Part shown: positions 8,490 to 17,052 of the stretch, in pieces
How the letters are laid out: each line of letters begins with the position of its first letter
Numbering within the stretch: position 1 is the first letter of the stretch
Position numbers and translations under genes: made by a program
Notes under the pieces: generated by a model
What the model saw: the letters and a program-made list of their open reading frames with translations, nothing else
What the model was told of the DNA's origin: nothing
The model's database searches: none
Assembly: GCF_000177675.1 (NCBI RefSeq)
Contig: NZ_ADGX01000075.1
Coordinates: 1 to 42,078, forward strand
Source of the DNA: Parafrankia sp. EUN1f
GTDB lineage: Bacteria > Actinomycetota > Actinomycetes > Frankiales > Frankiaceae
Length of the DNA stretch: 42,078 nt
Reading direction: 5' to 3'

Positions 8490-9793
8490 TCGGTCGTTAC
8501 ACGCTGCCCGACATGGGCCGGGTGTGGTCCGAGGCCAACAAGTACGAGCTGTGGTGCAAGGTCGAGGTCCTCGTGATGGAGGCCCACGCGGCCGCCGGGC
8601 GCATCCCCGCCGACTCGGTGGACCCGGTGCGCGCCGCGCCCGCGCCGACACCCGAGGCCGTCGCGGAGGTCGAGGCGGTCACCCAGCACGACGTGATCGC
8701 CTTCCTCACTGCCTGGGCGGACAACACCGAGCCACGTTCCGCCGCGGCCTACGTGCACTTCGGGATGACCTCGTCGGACCTGCTCGACACCGCGCTCGCC
8801 TGCCAGCTCGTCGAGGCCACCGACCTGCTGCTGGCGCGGGCCGACCGGCTCGTCGCCGCCCTGCGTGACCTTGGTCTGGCGCACCGGGAGACGCTGCGCG
8901 TCGGGCGTACCCACGGCATCCACGGCGAGCCCACGGTGTTCGGCCACCGGGTCGCCGATCTGGCGTTCGGCATGGCGCGGTGCCGTGACCGGCTGCGCGC
9001 GGCGCGGGCGGACGTCGGCGTCGCGAAGATCTCCGGCGCGGTCGGCACCTACTCCAACATCGACACCGATGTGGAGAGCTACGTCGCGGACAAGCTGGGG
9101 CTGACCCCGGCGCCGGTCGCGACGCAGGTCGTCCTGCGTGACGGGATCGCGTCCTGGGTGGCCGCGCTCGCCGGCCTCGCGACGGTGTGCGAGGCGGTCG
9201 CGCTGGAGGTGCGGCACGGCCAGCGCACGGAGGTCCGTGAGCTGTCGGAGCCGTTCGGGTCGGGCCAGAAGGGCTCGTCCGCGATGCCGCACAAGAAGAA
9301 CCCGATCATGTCCGAGCGCATCGCCGGGCTCGCCCGGATCGTGCGGGCCCAGTACGTGCCCGTGCTGGAGGGTGTCCCGCTGTGGCATGAGCGGGACATC
9401 TCACACTCGTCGACCGAGCGCATCGCCCTGCCGGACGCTGCCTGCGGTGTGGACTACCTGCTGCACCTGACCACCCGGCTCGTCGACGGCCTCGTCGTCG
9501 ACCGGGCTCGGATGCGGGCGAACCTCGACGCCACCGGCGGCCTCGTCTACACCTCGGCGGTGCTGCTGGAACTGGTCGAGACGGGGCTGTCACGCGAGGA
9601 CTCCTACGCCATCACCCAGGCCGCCGCGATGGAGACCTGGCAGACGGGCGTGCCGTTCCGCGAGACGCTGCGCAAGCACGCGGCCGACCGCGGGCTGCCC
9701 CTCGACGAGGCCCGCCTCGACCAGGTCAGCCGGCCGGAACGCTATGTCGAACGGCTCGGCCCCGTCTTCGACCGGCTCGCCGCGCTGGTCTGA
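8486..9793 (+). CDS. purB: Adenylosuccinate lyase
   Basis: 435-residue fumarase/aspartase-superfamily enzyme acting twice in purine synthesis: it releases fumarate from SAICAR and from adenylosuccinate. The N-terminus MIGRYTLPDMGRVWSEANKY is typical. Conserved regions are HFGMTSSDLLDTA (about 91-103), GRTHGIHGEPTVFG and the superfamily signature GSSAMPHKKNP (about 263-273), followed by the ERDISHSSTER block. Its ATG overlaps the purE stop (ATGA). It should work with PurA upstream and PurC downstream. Complete length. Confidence 0.97.
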   Translation: MIGRYTLPDMGRVWSEANKYELWCKVEVLVMEAHAAAGRIPADSVDPVRAAPAPTPEAVAEVEAVTQHDVIAFLTAWADNTEPRSAAAYVHFGMTSSDLLDTALACQLVEATDLLLARADRLVAALRDLGLAHRETLRVGRTHGIHGEPTVFGHRVADLAFGMARCRDRLRAARADVGVAKISGAVGTYSNIDTDVESYVADKLGLTPAPVATQVVLRDGIASWVAALAGLATVCEAVALEVRHGQRTEVRELSEPFGSGQKGSSAMPHKKNPIMSERIAGLARIVRAQYVPVLEGVPLWHERDISHSSTERIALPDAACGVDYLLHLTTRLVDGLVVDRARMRANLDATGGLVYTSAVLLELVETGLSREDSYAITQAAAMETWQTGVPFRETLRKHAADRGLPLDEARLDQVSRPERYVERLGPVFDRLAALV

Positions 9794-9805
9794 GCCACCA
9801 GACGG

Positions 9806-9829
9806 CCGCCCGGCCCGCTGGCCGGGCGG
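9806..9829. terminator. Perfect 10-bp GC hairpin between purB and purC
   Basis: CCGCCCGGCC (9806-9815) pairs with GGCCGGGCGG (9820-9829) around a 4-nt loop, 13 nt after the purB stop. There is no T-tract. It directly abuts the purC -10, so it could terminate the purE-purB message while purC restarts from its own promoter. Confidence 0.55.
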
Positions 9830-9835
9830 TACGGT
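9830..9835 (+). promoter_or_regulatory. Leaderless -10 element of purC
   Basis: TACGGT (9830-9835) is followed by 6 nt and ATG 9842, with no ribosome-binding site between. It begins on the base after the purB-purC hairpin. Confidence 0.55.
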
Positions 9836-9841
9836 CAGACC

Positions 9842-10753
9842 ATGCCGCTGACACATGAGGAGTTCGCCGGGCTCACGCACCTGGGCTCAGGAAAGGTACG
9901 CGAGCTGTTCGCCGTCGGGGACGACGCGGTACTGCTCGTCGCGAGCGATCGCATCTCGGCTTTCGACGTCGTGCTGCCCACCGAGATCCCCGACAAGGGG
10001 GCCGTACTCACCGGGCTTTCGTTGTGGTGGTTCGACCAGCTGCGTGACCTGGTGCCCAGCCATGTGATCAGCTCCAGCGTGGACGAGTACCCCGCGGAGC
10101 TCGCTCCCTATAAGGAGCAGCTCCGCGGCCGTTCGATGCTGTGCCGGCGGCTGGACATGGTCCAGATCGAATGCGTCGCCCGTGGCTACCTGACCGGCAG
10201 CGGGCTGAAGGACTACCGCCGCACCGGCGCGGTCAGCGGTCATCCGCTCCCGCCCGGGCTGGAGGACGGCAGCAAGCTGCCCACGACGATCTACACCCCG
10301 TCGACGAAGGCGCCCATCGGCGAGCACGACGAGAACATCAGCCGGGACGACGCCGCCGGCCGGGTCGGCAAGGAGCTGGCCGCCGAGCTGGAGCACCTCA
10401 CCCTCCAGATCTTCGGCCGGGCCAGTGACCTCGCCGCCGAGCGCGGGATCCTGCTCGCCGACACCAAGTTCGAGTTCGGCCACGACACCGACGGCGTGCT
10501 GCGGCTCGCCGACGAGGTGCTCACCCCCGACTCGTCCCGGTTCTGGCCCGCCGACGCCTGGACGCCTGGCGGGGCGCAGCCGTCCTACGACAAGCAGTTC
10601 ATCCGCAACTACCTGGTCGACACCGGGTGGGACCGTAACCCGCCGGCGCCGGAGCTCCCGGCCGACATCGTCGAGTCGACCCGGGCGCGCTACGTCGAGG
10701 CGTACGAGCGACTGACGGGAATCTCCTTCCAGGACTATCTGTCCACCGCCTGA
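9842..10753 (+). CDS. purC: Phosphoribosylaminoimidazole-succinocarboxamide synthase
   Basis: 303 residues, the longer SAICAR synthetase form common outside enterobacteria. It couples CAIR with aspartate using ATP. Motifs are LGSGKVRELFAV and VASDRISAFDVVLPTEIPDK in the N-lobe, the signature IECVARGYLTGSGLKDY (about 116-132), PTTIYTPSTKAPIGEHDENI, and ILLADTKFEFGHD (about 204-216) with the Mg/ATP-binding acids. ATG 9842 lacks a Shine-Dalgarno and sits 6 nt after TACGGT, so the message is probably leaderless and independent of purB despite the 48-nt gap. Confidence 0.97.
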   Translation: MPLTHEEFAGLTHLGSGKVRELFAVGDDAVLLVASDRISAFDVVLPTEIPDKGAVLTGLSLWWFDQLRDLVPSHVISSSVDEYPAELAPYKEQLRGRSMLCRRLDMVQIECVARGYLTGSGLKDYRRTGAVSGHPLPPGLEDGSKLPTTIYTPSTKAPIGEHDENISRDDAAGRVGKELAAELEHLTLQIFGRASDLAAERGILLADTKFEFGHDTDGVLRLADEVLTPDSSRFWPADAWTPGGAQPSYDKQFIRNYLVDTGWDRNPPAPELPADIVESTRARYVEAYERLTGISFQDYLSTA

Positions 10754-10770
10754 GCCGGCGCAGCGCCGGC
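10754..10770. terminator. Short hairpin directly after purC
   Basis: GCCGGCG (10754-10760) and CGCCGGC (10764-10770) form a 7-bp stem starting on the first base after the purC stop. More GCCGGGAGCG-type repeats follow to about 10815. Probably the purC terminator, without a T-run. Confidence 0.5.
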
Positions 10771-10918
10771 CGGGAGCGCCGGCCGGGAGCGCTGAGCGGG
10801 AGCGCTGCCGAGGCGCCGACCGGGGGACAGCCCTACCCTGCCCCCGCCAGCGCTCCGCACCCCGGATTCGGCGGTCCGCCGCAGTGACCGAAGGCTCGCG
10901 CAGCGAGATCGTTCTCGC

Positions 10919-13369
10919 ATGCGCACGAGACCTCCGATCACATCGACGTCGCACTATTCGACCCGTTCCACGCCTGCCACCCACCTGGCCGCCCGGGCGG
11001 CCAGGTGGAGCGTGCGGCACCGGCGGCTGGCCATCGGGGGATGGTTCCTCGGCGTTGTCCTTCTGACGGTGCTGGGCTCCCTCGTCGGCACTCACACGCT
11101 GACCGACAGCGACTACGGCGTCGGCGAGGACGCGCGCGCCCAGCGCACCCTCGCCGACCACGGCTTCACGACTCCCGCCAGCGAGAACGTGCTGATCCAA
11201 CGGCCGGACGCGGCGAGCAGCCCGGAGGCGCTCCTCGCCGACCAGCGGCTCCGTGCCGCGATCGATGACGTCGCCGAGCGGGTCCTCGCCACCGGCGCGG
11301 TGACGAACCTGCGGGCGCCGGTCACGTTGCCGCGGGTCGAGACCGAGGCCGACCTCGGCCTCGTTTCTCCCGATCGGCGCTCGGTTCTGGTGACGTTCGA
11401 GATCCTCGGCGACGCCGACACCGCCACCGACCGGATCGAGCCGGTGCTCGCCGCGGTGGACGCCGCTGCCCGGGAGCATCCAGGGCTGCGTGTCGAGGAG
11501 GTCGGCGAGGCCAGTGCCGAAAAGGCACTCGGAGACACCGTCGGCAAGGACTTCAAGCGGGCCGAGCTGCTCGCGATTCCGTTGACTCTGGGCATTCTGC
11601 TCGCGGTCTTCGGTGCCGTGGTCGCCGCGCTGATCCCGGTCGTACTCGCGCTGACCGCCTTCGTCGCGGCGCTGGGCGTGGTCGCGTTCAGCAGCAGGCT
11701 GCTGCCGACAGACGAGACCGCGACGTCGGTCATGCTGCTCATCGGCCTGGCCGTGGGGGTCGACTACGCGCTGTTCTACATCCGGCGCGAGCGGGCCGAG
11801 CGGGCCGCCGGGCACAGCCCGCGGCAGGCGCTGGAGATCGCCGCGGACACATCGGGGCACGCGGTCCTGGTCTCCGGCCTGACCGTCGCCGTGTCCATGG
11901 CGGGCCTCCTGATCACAGGTCTGGACGTGTTCAGCGGGGTCGCCGGCGGCACGGTGATCGTGGTCCTGATCGCGGTCCTCGGCTCGCTGACCGTCCTGCC
12001 CGCGGTGCTGTCCTGGCTGGGTGACCGGGTCGAGCTGCTGCGGCTGCCGGGGCGCCGCCGGGTCACCGACCGCACCCCGGCTCACGCCGCCTCCGTCGAC
12101 ACCAACACCGACACCACGACCGGCACCACGACCGGCACCACGACCGGCACCACGACCGGCACCGGGACCGGCACCGGGACCGTGACCGGCCCCGCGCGAC
12201 TCGGAATCATGGGGCGCCTGCTGCGCCGTCCCGGCCCGGTCGCCGTCGTCACCGGTGGGCTGCTGGTCCTGCTCGCCCTGCCGGCGTTCGGGCTGCGGAC
12301 CAGCGAGCCCGGCATCGACGACCTCCCCGACGACCTGCCGATCATCCAGTCCTACGACCGGGTCGAGGCGGCCTTCCCCGGCGAGCAGAGTGCCGCGGTG
12401 GTGGTCGTCTCCGCCGACGACGTGCGCTCGGCCGAGGTGGCCGCGGCCATCACCGGGCTCAGGCGCGAGGCCGTCGCCACCGGAGTGATGTACGAGCCGA
12501 TCACGACCGAGATCAGTGGCGACGACCGGGTGGCGAAGATCGCCATCCCGATCGCCGGCAGCGGTACCGACGACGTGTCCCAGCGGGCGCTGGCCAGGCT
12601 GCGTGACACGGTGATCCCGGCGACTGTCGGCGCCGTCCACGGGACATCCGCCGACGTCACCGGTCGGACCGCGGGTTCGGTCGACTTCAACCGGCAGCTC
12701 AACGGGCGGACCCCGCTGGTGATCGGCTTCGTCCTGGTCCTGGCGTTTCTGCTGCTGCTGGCGGCCTTCCGCAGCCCGCTCGTGGCCGCGGCGGCCGTGG
12801 CGCTGAACCTGCTCTCGGTCGCCTCGGCATACGGCCTGCTCGTGGTCGTGTTCCAGCACCACTGGGCGGACGGCCTGCTCGGCTACACCTCCACCGGCAC
12901 CATCACGAACTGGCTGCCCCTGATGCTGTTCGTGATCCTGTTCGGACTGTCGATGGACTACCAGGTCTTCGTGCTCAGCCGGGTCCGGGAGGCATACAGC
13001 GCCGGGCTTCCGATGCGCGAGGCGGTGCTGGCCGGCGTCCGGAGCAGCGCCGGCGTGGTCACCAGCGCCGCCGTGATCATGGTCGCCGTGTTCAGCGTGT
13101 TCGCGACGCTGTCGCAGGTGAGCATGAAGCAGCTCGGGATCGGTCTGGGCGCCGCGATCCTGCTCGACGCGACGGTGATCCGGGTGATCCTGATGCCCGC
13201 CGTCCTCACGCTGATCGGCGAACGCGCCTGGCGCCGCCCGGCGGTCACCGCCGTCGGGGTGTCCGTTCCGAGACCGTCGACGAGCCGGGAGGCCACAACG
13301 GACGCCACCGCGGCGGGCACCCACCCGCGGCTCGCCAGCCAGATCCCGCCGGCCGCGATCGGCGAGTAG
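10919..13369 (+). CDS. MMPL/RND-family membrane transporter
   Basis: 816 residues with a twofold-repeated topology. TM1 is at about 37-57, followed by an extracytoplasmic loop to about 215, five helices to about 365, a repetitive linker, TM7 at about 440-460, a second loop and five helices to about 790. The RND proton-relay-like helices are visible in both halves: LIGLAVGVDYALFYIRRERAE (first) and LFGLSMDYQVFVLSRVREAY (second). MMPL proteins export lipids or drugs across the actinobacterial inner membrane; the substrate here cannot be told. The linker (residues about 393-425) is Thr/Gly-rich and encoded by a tandem repeat. A TACCCT element at 10834-10839 may be the promoter. No operon partner: a strong hairpin closes the gene. 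Confidence 0.9.
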   Translation: MRTRPPITSTSHYSTRSTPATHLAARAARWSVRHRRLAIGGWFLGVVLLTVLGSLVGTHTLTDSDYGVGEDARAQRTLADHGFTTPASENVLIQRPDAASSPEALLADQRLRAAIDDVAERVLATGAVTNLRAPVTLPRVETEADLGLVSPDRRSVLVTFEILGDADTATDRIEPVLAAVDAAAREHPGLRVEEVGEASAEKALGDTVGKDFKRAELLAIPLTLGILLAVFGAVVAALIPVVLALTAFVAALGVVAFSSRLLPTDETATSVMLLIGLAVGVDYALFYIRRERAERAAGHSPRQALEIAADTSGHAVLVSGLTVAVSMAGLLITGLDVFSGVAGGTVIVVLIAVLGSLTVLPAVLSWLGDRVELLRLPGRRRVTDRTPAHAASVDTNTDTTTGTTTGTTTGTTTGTGTGTGTVTGPARLGIMGRLLRRPGPVAVVTGGLLVLLALPAFGLRTSEPGIDDLPDDLPIIQSYDRVEAAFPGEQSAAVVVVSADDVRSAEVAAAITGLRREAVATGVMYEPITTEISGDDRVAKIAIPIAGSGTDDVSQRALARLRDTVIPATVGAVHGTSADVTGRTAGSVDFNRQLNGRTPLVIGFVLVLAFLLLLAAFRSPLVAAAAVALNLLSVASAYGLLVVVFQHHWADGLLGYTSTGTITNWLPLMLFVILFGLSMDYQVFVLSRVREAYSAGLPMREAVLAGVRSSAGVVTSAAVIMVAVFSVFATLSQVSMKQLGIGLGAAILLDATVIRVILMPAVLTLIGERAWRRPAVTAVGVSVPRPSTSREATTDATAAGTHPRLASQIPPAAIGE
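12098..12190 (+). repeat. Tandem 12-bp coding repeat in the MMPL linker
   Basis: The unit ACCACGACCGGC recurs about five times and then drifts to ACCGGGACCGGC, encoding TTTG/TGTG units between the two MMPL halves. It is in frame and likely length-variable between strains. Confidence 0.8.
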
Positions 13370-13432
13370 GCACCGCTGGCCGGCAGGCGAGCAGGCACAG
13401 CGAACGGACGTCCGCAACAGACGTGACAGACC

Positions 13433-13471
13433 GCGAGCCGCCGCCCGAGATCTCCCCGGGCGGCGGCTCGC
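13433..13471. terminator. Strong 15-bp hairpin after the MMPL gene
   Basis: Bases 13433-13447 (GCGAGCCGCCGCCCG) are the exact reverse complement of 13457-13471, with a 9-nt loop. It is the longest perfect stem in the window, lying 64 nt after the MMPL stop. It should isolate the transporter from the pan-nad operon. Confidence 0.75.
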
Positions 13472-13524
13472 CGTTGCTGTCCCCTGATCGGGCGATAGGG
13501 AAAGACAGCCAGGTCACAGATGGG

Positions 13525-13553
13525 TTCAGGGGACGTTGCGGGCGAGCTACAGT
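13525..13553 (+). promoter_or_regulatory. Candidate promoter of the panC-coaX operon
   Basis: TTCAGG (13525-13530), 17 nt, then TACAGT (13548-13553). Transcription would start near 13560, about 39 nt before the panC ATG. The -35 match is weak. Confidence 0.4.
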
Positions 13554-13598
13554 GTCCGCGACGTCCGGTACCCCACCCGAGGACTGGAACGAATCCGA

Positions 13599-14744
13599 AT
13601 GCCTGTACTCATGCCTGCTCAGATGCCCATCCCCCCGCGCCCGGCACCAGCCGGCACCGCGAGCCCGGCACCGGCCGCATCACGCGGCACCGCCCGGCCC
13701 GTCGTCGTCCGCACCCGCGCCGAGCTCGCCGCGGCACTGGCCCAGCCGGTCGTCCGCAGGGAGCAGACCGCCGCGGCATCCGCGGACCAGACACCCCCCG
13801 ACCACACCCCCACGGACCCGGCCCCGACGGGCCAGGCCCCCGCAGCCTCGACTCCCCAGTCGCGGGAGGCGCGGGAGGCGGCACCCGCCCGAGGTGTCCG
13901 CGGTGTCGTCATGACCATGGGTGCGCTGCACCGCGGTCACGCCGCCCTGATCAGGGAGGCCCGGCGGCGCACCGACCAGGTCGTGGTCACGATCTTCGTC
14001 AATCCGTTGCAGTTCGGGCCCGGCGAGGACCTCGACCGCTACCCCCGCACCTTCGCCGCCGACCTGGACGTCTGCGCCAGCGAGGGGGCCGACATCGTCT
14101 ACGCGCCGAGCGTGGTGCACGACCCGGCTCCGCTGGTCACCCTGAGTGCCGGGCCACTGGGCGACGTCCTGGAGGGAGCGTCCCGGCCAGGCCACTTCGA
14201 CGGGATGCTCACCCTGGTGGGGACCATGTTCCACCTTGTCCGGCCGGATGTGGCGTTCTTCGGCCGCAAGGACGCCCAGCAGCTGGTCTGCATCCGCCGC
14301 ATGGTCGACGACCTGGCGTTCCCGCTGGAGATCGTCGGCGTGCCGACGGTGCGTGACACCGACGGGCTCGCCCTTTCGAGCCGCAACGCCTACCTCGACG
14401 CCGACCAGCGGCGCAGCGCGCTGGCTCTCTCCCGAGCACTGGCCGCCGGTGCCGCCCGGGCCACCGATGGCGCCGACGCCGTGCTCACCGCGGCCCGGGC
14501 GGAGCTCGCCTCCGAGCCCGGTGTGGACGTCGACTACCTGACCCTTGCCAGCCGGTCCGACCTCGGGCCGGTCTCCACCGGACCTGCACTGCTGCTGGTC
14601 GCGGCCCGGGTCGGGACCACCCGGCTCATCGACAACATCGACCTCGTGCTGGCCGACCCGGCCGCACGATCCGCGCGGCAGTCCGCCGGCCGGCAGCCGG
14701 CCGCGGTCTGCGCAGCCGACGGCAACGGTTACCAGGGGGTCTGA
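13599..14744 (+). CDS. panC: Pantothenate synthetase with a low-complexity insertion
   Basis: 381 residues, against about 280-310 usual. It condenses pantoate and beta-alanine with ATP to pantothenate. Core motifs are present: [10 protein letters not shown] (about 105-114, with the two nucleotide-binding His residues), [30 protein letters not shown] (with the Lys), [18 protein letters not shown]. Unusually, the N-terminal strand/helix ([15 protein letters not shown], about 35-49) is separated from the HxGH motif by roughly 50 Pro/Ala/Thr-rich residues, and MTMG replaces the usual PTMG. About 30 further disordered residues precede the first strand. ATG 13599 is in frame with an earlier GTG at 13536 that lacks support. 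panD, which supplies beta-alanine, follows after 3 nt. Confidence 0.92.
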   Translation: MPVLMPAQMPIPPRPAPAGTASPAPAASRGTARPVVVRTRAELAAALAQPVVRREQTAAASADQTPPDHTPTDPAPTGQAPAASTPQSREAREAAPARGVRGVVMTMGALHRGHAALIREARRRTDQVVVTIFVNPLQFGPGEDLDRYPRTFAADLDVCASEGADIVYAPSVVHDPAPLVTLSAGPLGDVLEGASRPGHFDGMLTLVGTMFHLVRPDVAFFGRKDAQQLVCIRRMVDDLAFPLEIVGVPTVRDTDGLALSSRNAYLDADQRRSALALSRALAAGAARATDGADAVLTAARAELASEPGVDVDYLTLASRSDLGPVSTGPALLLVAARVGTTRLIDNIDLVLADPAARSARQSAGRQPAAVCAADGNGYQGV

Positions 14745-14747
14745 CCG

Positions 14748-15236
14748 GTGTTTCGAACCATGCTCACCTCCAAGATCCACCGGGCGACGGTGACGCAGGC
14801 CGACCTGCACTACGTCGGCTCCGTCACGATCGACGCCGACCTGATGGAAGCCGCCGACCTGCTTCCCGGCGAGCAGGTGACGATCGTCGACATCAACAAC
14901 GGCGCGCGCCTGGAGACCTACGCGATCACCGGCCCGGCGGGCAGCGGTGTCATCGGGATCAACGGGGCGGCGGCCCGCCTGGTGCATCCCGGCGATCTCG
15001 TCATCATCATCTCGTACGGGATCATGGACGACGCCGAGGCGCGGCGATACACCCCCAAGGTCCTCTTCCTCGACGCGCAGAACCGCATCATCGGCCGCGG
15101 CGGCGACCCGGCGGAGGCACTCCCCGGCGACCCGTCCAGCCTGCGGGGCGACATCCTGGCGGCCGGTGGCGTCCTGGGCTCCGGCGCTGTCCTGGGCTCT
15201 GGTGACATCGTGGGCGCCGGGCAGGGGAGGGCGTAG
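14748..15236 (+). CDS. panD: Aspartate 1-decarboxylase proenzyme
   Basis: 162 residues. It is a pyruvoyl enzyme that decarboxylates aspartate to beta-alanine for PanC. GTG 14748 gives [20 protein letters not shown], matching the family start; AGGGGG (14734-14739) inside the panC end is its ribosome site. The self-cleavage site is the Gly-Ser in [10 protein letters not shown] (about residues 24-25). The catalytic domain ends near residue 125; a Gly/Ala/Leu-rich tail of about 35 residues (with [17 protein letters not shown]) is extra relative to short homologues. Stop and nadB start are 4 nt apart. Confidence 0.95.
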   Translation: MFRTMLTSKIHRATVTQADLHYVGSVTIDADLMEAADLLPGEQVTIVDINNGARLETYAITGPAGSGVIGINGAAARLVHPGDLVIIISYGIMDDAEARRYTPKVLFLDAQNRIIGRGGDPAEALPGDPSSLRGDILAAGGVLGSGAVLGSGDIVGAGQGRA

Positions 15237-15240
15237 CGCG

Positions 15241-17052
15241 GTGCCAGTTCTCCCACACCGACTCGGCGCACCGCGTCCGGGCTGGAGCCGGGACGCGGAC
15301 GTCGTGGTCATCGGATCCGGTATCGCGGGTCTCACCACGGTGCTGCGCACCCGGGCGGCCAGCCCGGACCGCCGGGTCCTCCTCGTCACCAAGGCCCTGC
15401 TGGACGCCGGTTCGACCCGCTGGGCACAGGGCGGGATCGCCGCGGCCCTGAGCGCCGAGGACTCCCCTGCCGAGCACCTGCGCGACACCCTCGTCGCCGG
15501 CGTCGGCCTGTGCGACCCGGCGGCGGTCGAGGTCCTGGTCACCGAAGGTCCGGCCCGGGTACGTGAGCTCGCGGCACTCGGTGCCCGGTTCGACCGGGAC
15601 CCTGGCGGCGACTTCTCGCTCACCCGCGAGGGTGGCCACCTGCGCGACCGGATCGCACATGCCGGCGGCGACGCCACCGGGCTGGAGGTCGAGCGGGCAC
15701 TGATCGCCGCGGTGCGCGCCGACCCGGCCGTCGAGGTGCTGGAGAACGCCCTCGTCCTGGATCTGCTGATGGATCAGGCGGGCCGGGCGGTCGGTGCGAC
15801 GCTGCACGTCCTCGGGGCGGGCAGCCAGGATGGCGTCGGCGCCGTGACAGCCCGGGCGATCGTTCTGGCCACCGGCGGAATGGGGCAGATCTTCGCGTCG
15901 ACGACCAACCCCGCGGTCTCGACCGGTGACGGCGTCGCGCTCGCCCTGCGGGCCGGTGCAGTCGTGACGGACCTGGAGTTCGTCCAGTTCCATCCGACCG
16001 CGCTGTGGCTGCCCTCCCCCGAGGCCGGTCAGCAGCCGCTGGTCAGCGAGGCTCTGCGCGGCGAGGGCGCGCTGCTGGTGGACGCCGCCGGCCGGCGGGT
16101 GATGCGCGACGTGCACCCGCTGGCCGACCTCGCGCCCCGGGACGTCGTCGCGAAGCAGATGTCGCGGGTGATGGCGGAGCAGGGGGTGGACCACCTCTAT
16201 CTGGACGCCCGGCACCTGGGCACCCAGACCCTGCTGCGCCGGTTCCCCACGATCACCGCGCGCTGCCGGGAGGCCGGGGTCGACCCGGTGACGGCACCGA
16301 TCCCGGTCGCTCCGACGGCGCACTTCGCCAGCGGCGGGGTCCGCACCGACCTGTGGGGGCGGACCAGCGTTCCCGGGCTGTACGCCTGCGGGGAGGTCGC
16401 CTGCACCGGAGTGCACGGCGCCAACCGGCTGGCGTCGAACAGCCTGCTGGAGGGCCTGGTCTTCGCGGCGCGCATCGCCCAGCACATCTCCGAACAGGAC
16501 ACATCGAGCTGGGACGGATCCCAGGAGCCGGCTGCTTCACCGCTCGCCGGTGCCGCCGCCGTGATCGGTGTTCCGGCGGGCGCGCGTGGCCGCGGTCTGA
16601 CGGACCCGACCGAACGCGGCGACCTGACCCGGGCCATGACGGATGGCGCGGGCGTGCTGCGCAGCGCCGAGAGTCTGCGGGCGACGGGAAAGATGCTGGC
16701 CGGCCTCGGCGATCTTCGGGTCAGCGGGGCCACGGTCACCGCCGGCCCGGCGGCCTGGGAGATGACCAACCTGCGAATGGTGGCGACCGCGCTGGTCGCC
16801 GCGGCCCAGATGCGCACCGAGACCCGGGGCTGTCACTGGCGGGAGGATTTCGCCGACCGCGATGACGAGCACTGGAGCGGACACGTGCTGACCAGGCTGG
16901 ACCCGGAAGGGGAGCTGATCTTGACGTACGAGGCACCGCCGCGGCCAGCCGAAGCCGGCTCGGCCACGTCTGTCTCACCGTGGGCCCGGCAGAGCCGACC
17001 GACATCGGACTCCGCCGCTGCTCCCGCTTCGTCCCGGCTCCGGTCGGCATGA
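15241..17052 (+). CDS. nadB: L-aspartate oxidase
   Basis: 603-residue FAD enzyme that oxidises aspartate to iminoaspartate, the first step of de novo NAD synthesis. The dinucleotide-binding motif is ADVVVIGSGIAGLTTVL (about 21-37). Then come STRWAQGGIAAAL, the active-site block LEFVQFHPTAL, RGEGALLVDAAGRR, PTAHFASGGVRTDLWGRT and the FAD-binding C-terminal part ACGEVACTGVHGANRLASNSLLEG. A helical C-terminal domain (about 440-550) and a low-complexity tail follow. GTG 15241 has GGGGAGG upstream (15224-15230). The quinolinate synthase partner NadA is not between nadB and nadC or elsewhere in the window. Confidence 0.95.
   Translation: MPVLPHRLGAPRPGWSRDADVVVIGSGIAGLTTVLRTRAASPDRRVLLVTKALLDAGSTRWAQGGIAAALSAEDSPAEHLRDTLVAGVGLCDPAAVEVLVTEGPARVRELAALGARFDRDPGGDFSLTREGGHLRDRIAHAGGDATGLEVERALIAAVRADPAVEVLENALVLDLLMDQAGRAVGATLHVLGAGSQDGVGAVTARAIVLATGGMGQIFASTTNPAVSTGDGVALALRAGAVVTDLEFVQFHPTALWLPSPEAGQQPLVSEALRGEGALLVDAAGRRVMRDVHPLADLAPRDVVAKQMSRVMAEQGVDHLYLDARHLGTQTLLRRFPTITARCREAGVDPVTAPIPVAPTAHFASGGVRTDLWGRTSVPGLYACGEVACTGVHGANRLASNSLLEGLVFAARIAQHISEQDTSSWDGSQEPAASPLAGAAAVIGVPAGARGRGLTDPTERGDLTRAMTDGAGVLRSAESLRATGKMLAGLGDLRVSGATVTAGPAAWEMTNLRMVATALVAAAQMRTETRGCHWREDFADRDDEHWSGHVLTRLDPEGELILTYEAPPRPAEAGSATSVSPWARQSRPTSDSAAAPASSRLRSA

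Noticed and set aside
12098-12190. Regular repeats that might suggest a CRISPR array
   Set aside because: The unit is 12 bp without spacers and lies in frame within a transporter gene.
9887-13417. A 1176-codon open frame on the minus strand opposite purC and the MMPL gene
   Set aside because: Its translation is Gly/Arg/Asp/Gln/His-rich with no domain, and it mirrors strongly coding genes. Long antisense frames are a normal by-product of high third-position GC.
13680-15677. A 665-codon minus-strand frame opposite panC-panD-nadB
   Set aside because: It is a shadow of three confidently identified enzymes, with a composition unlike real proteins.
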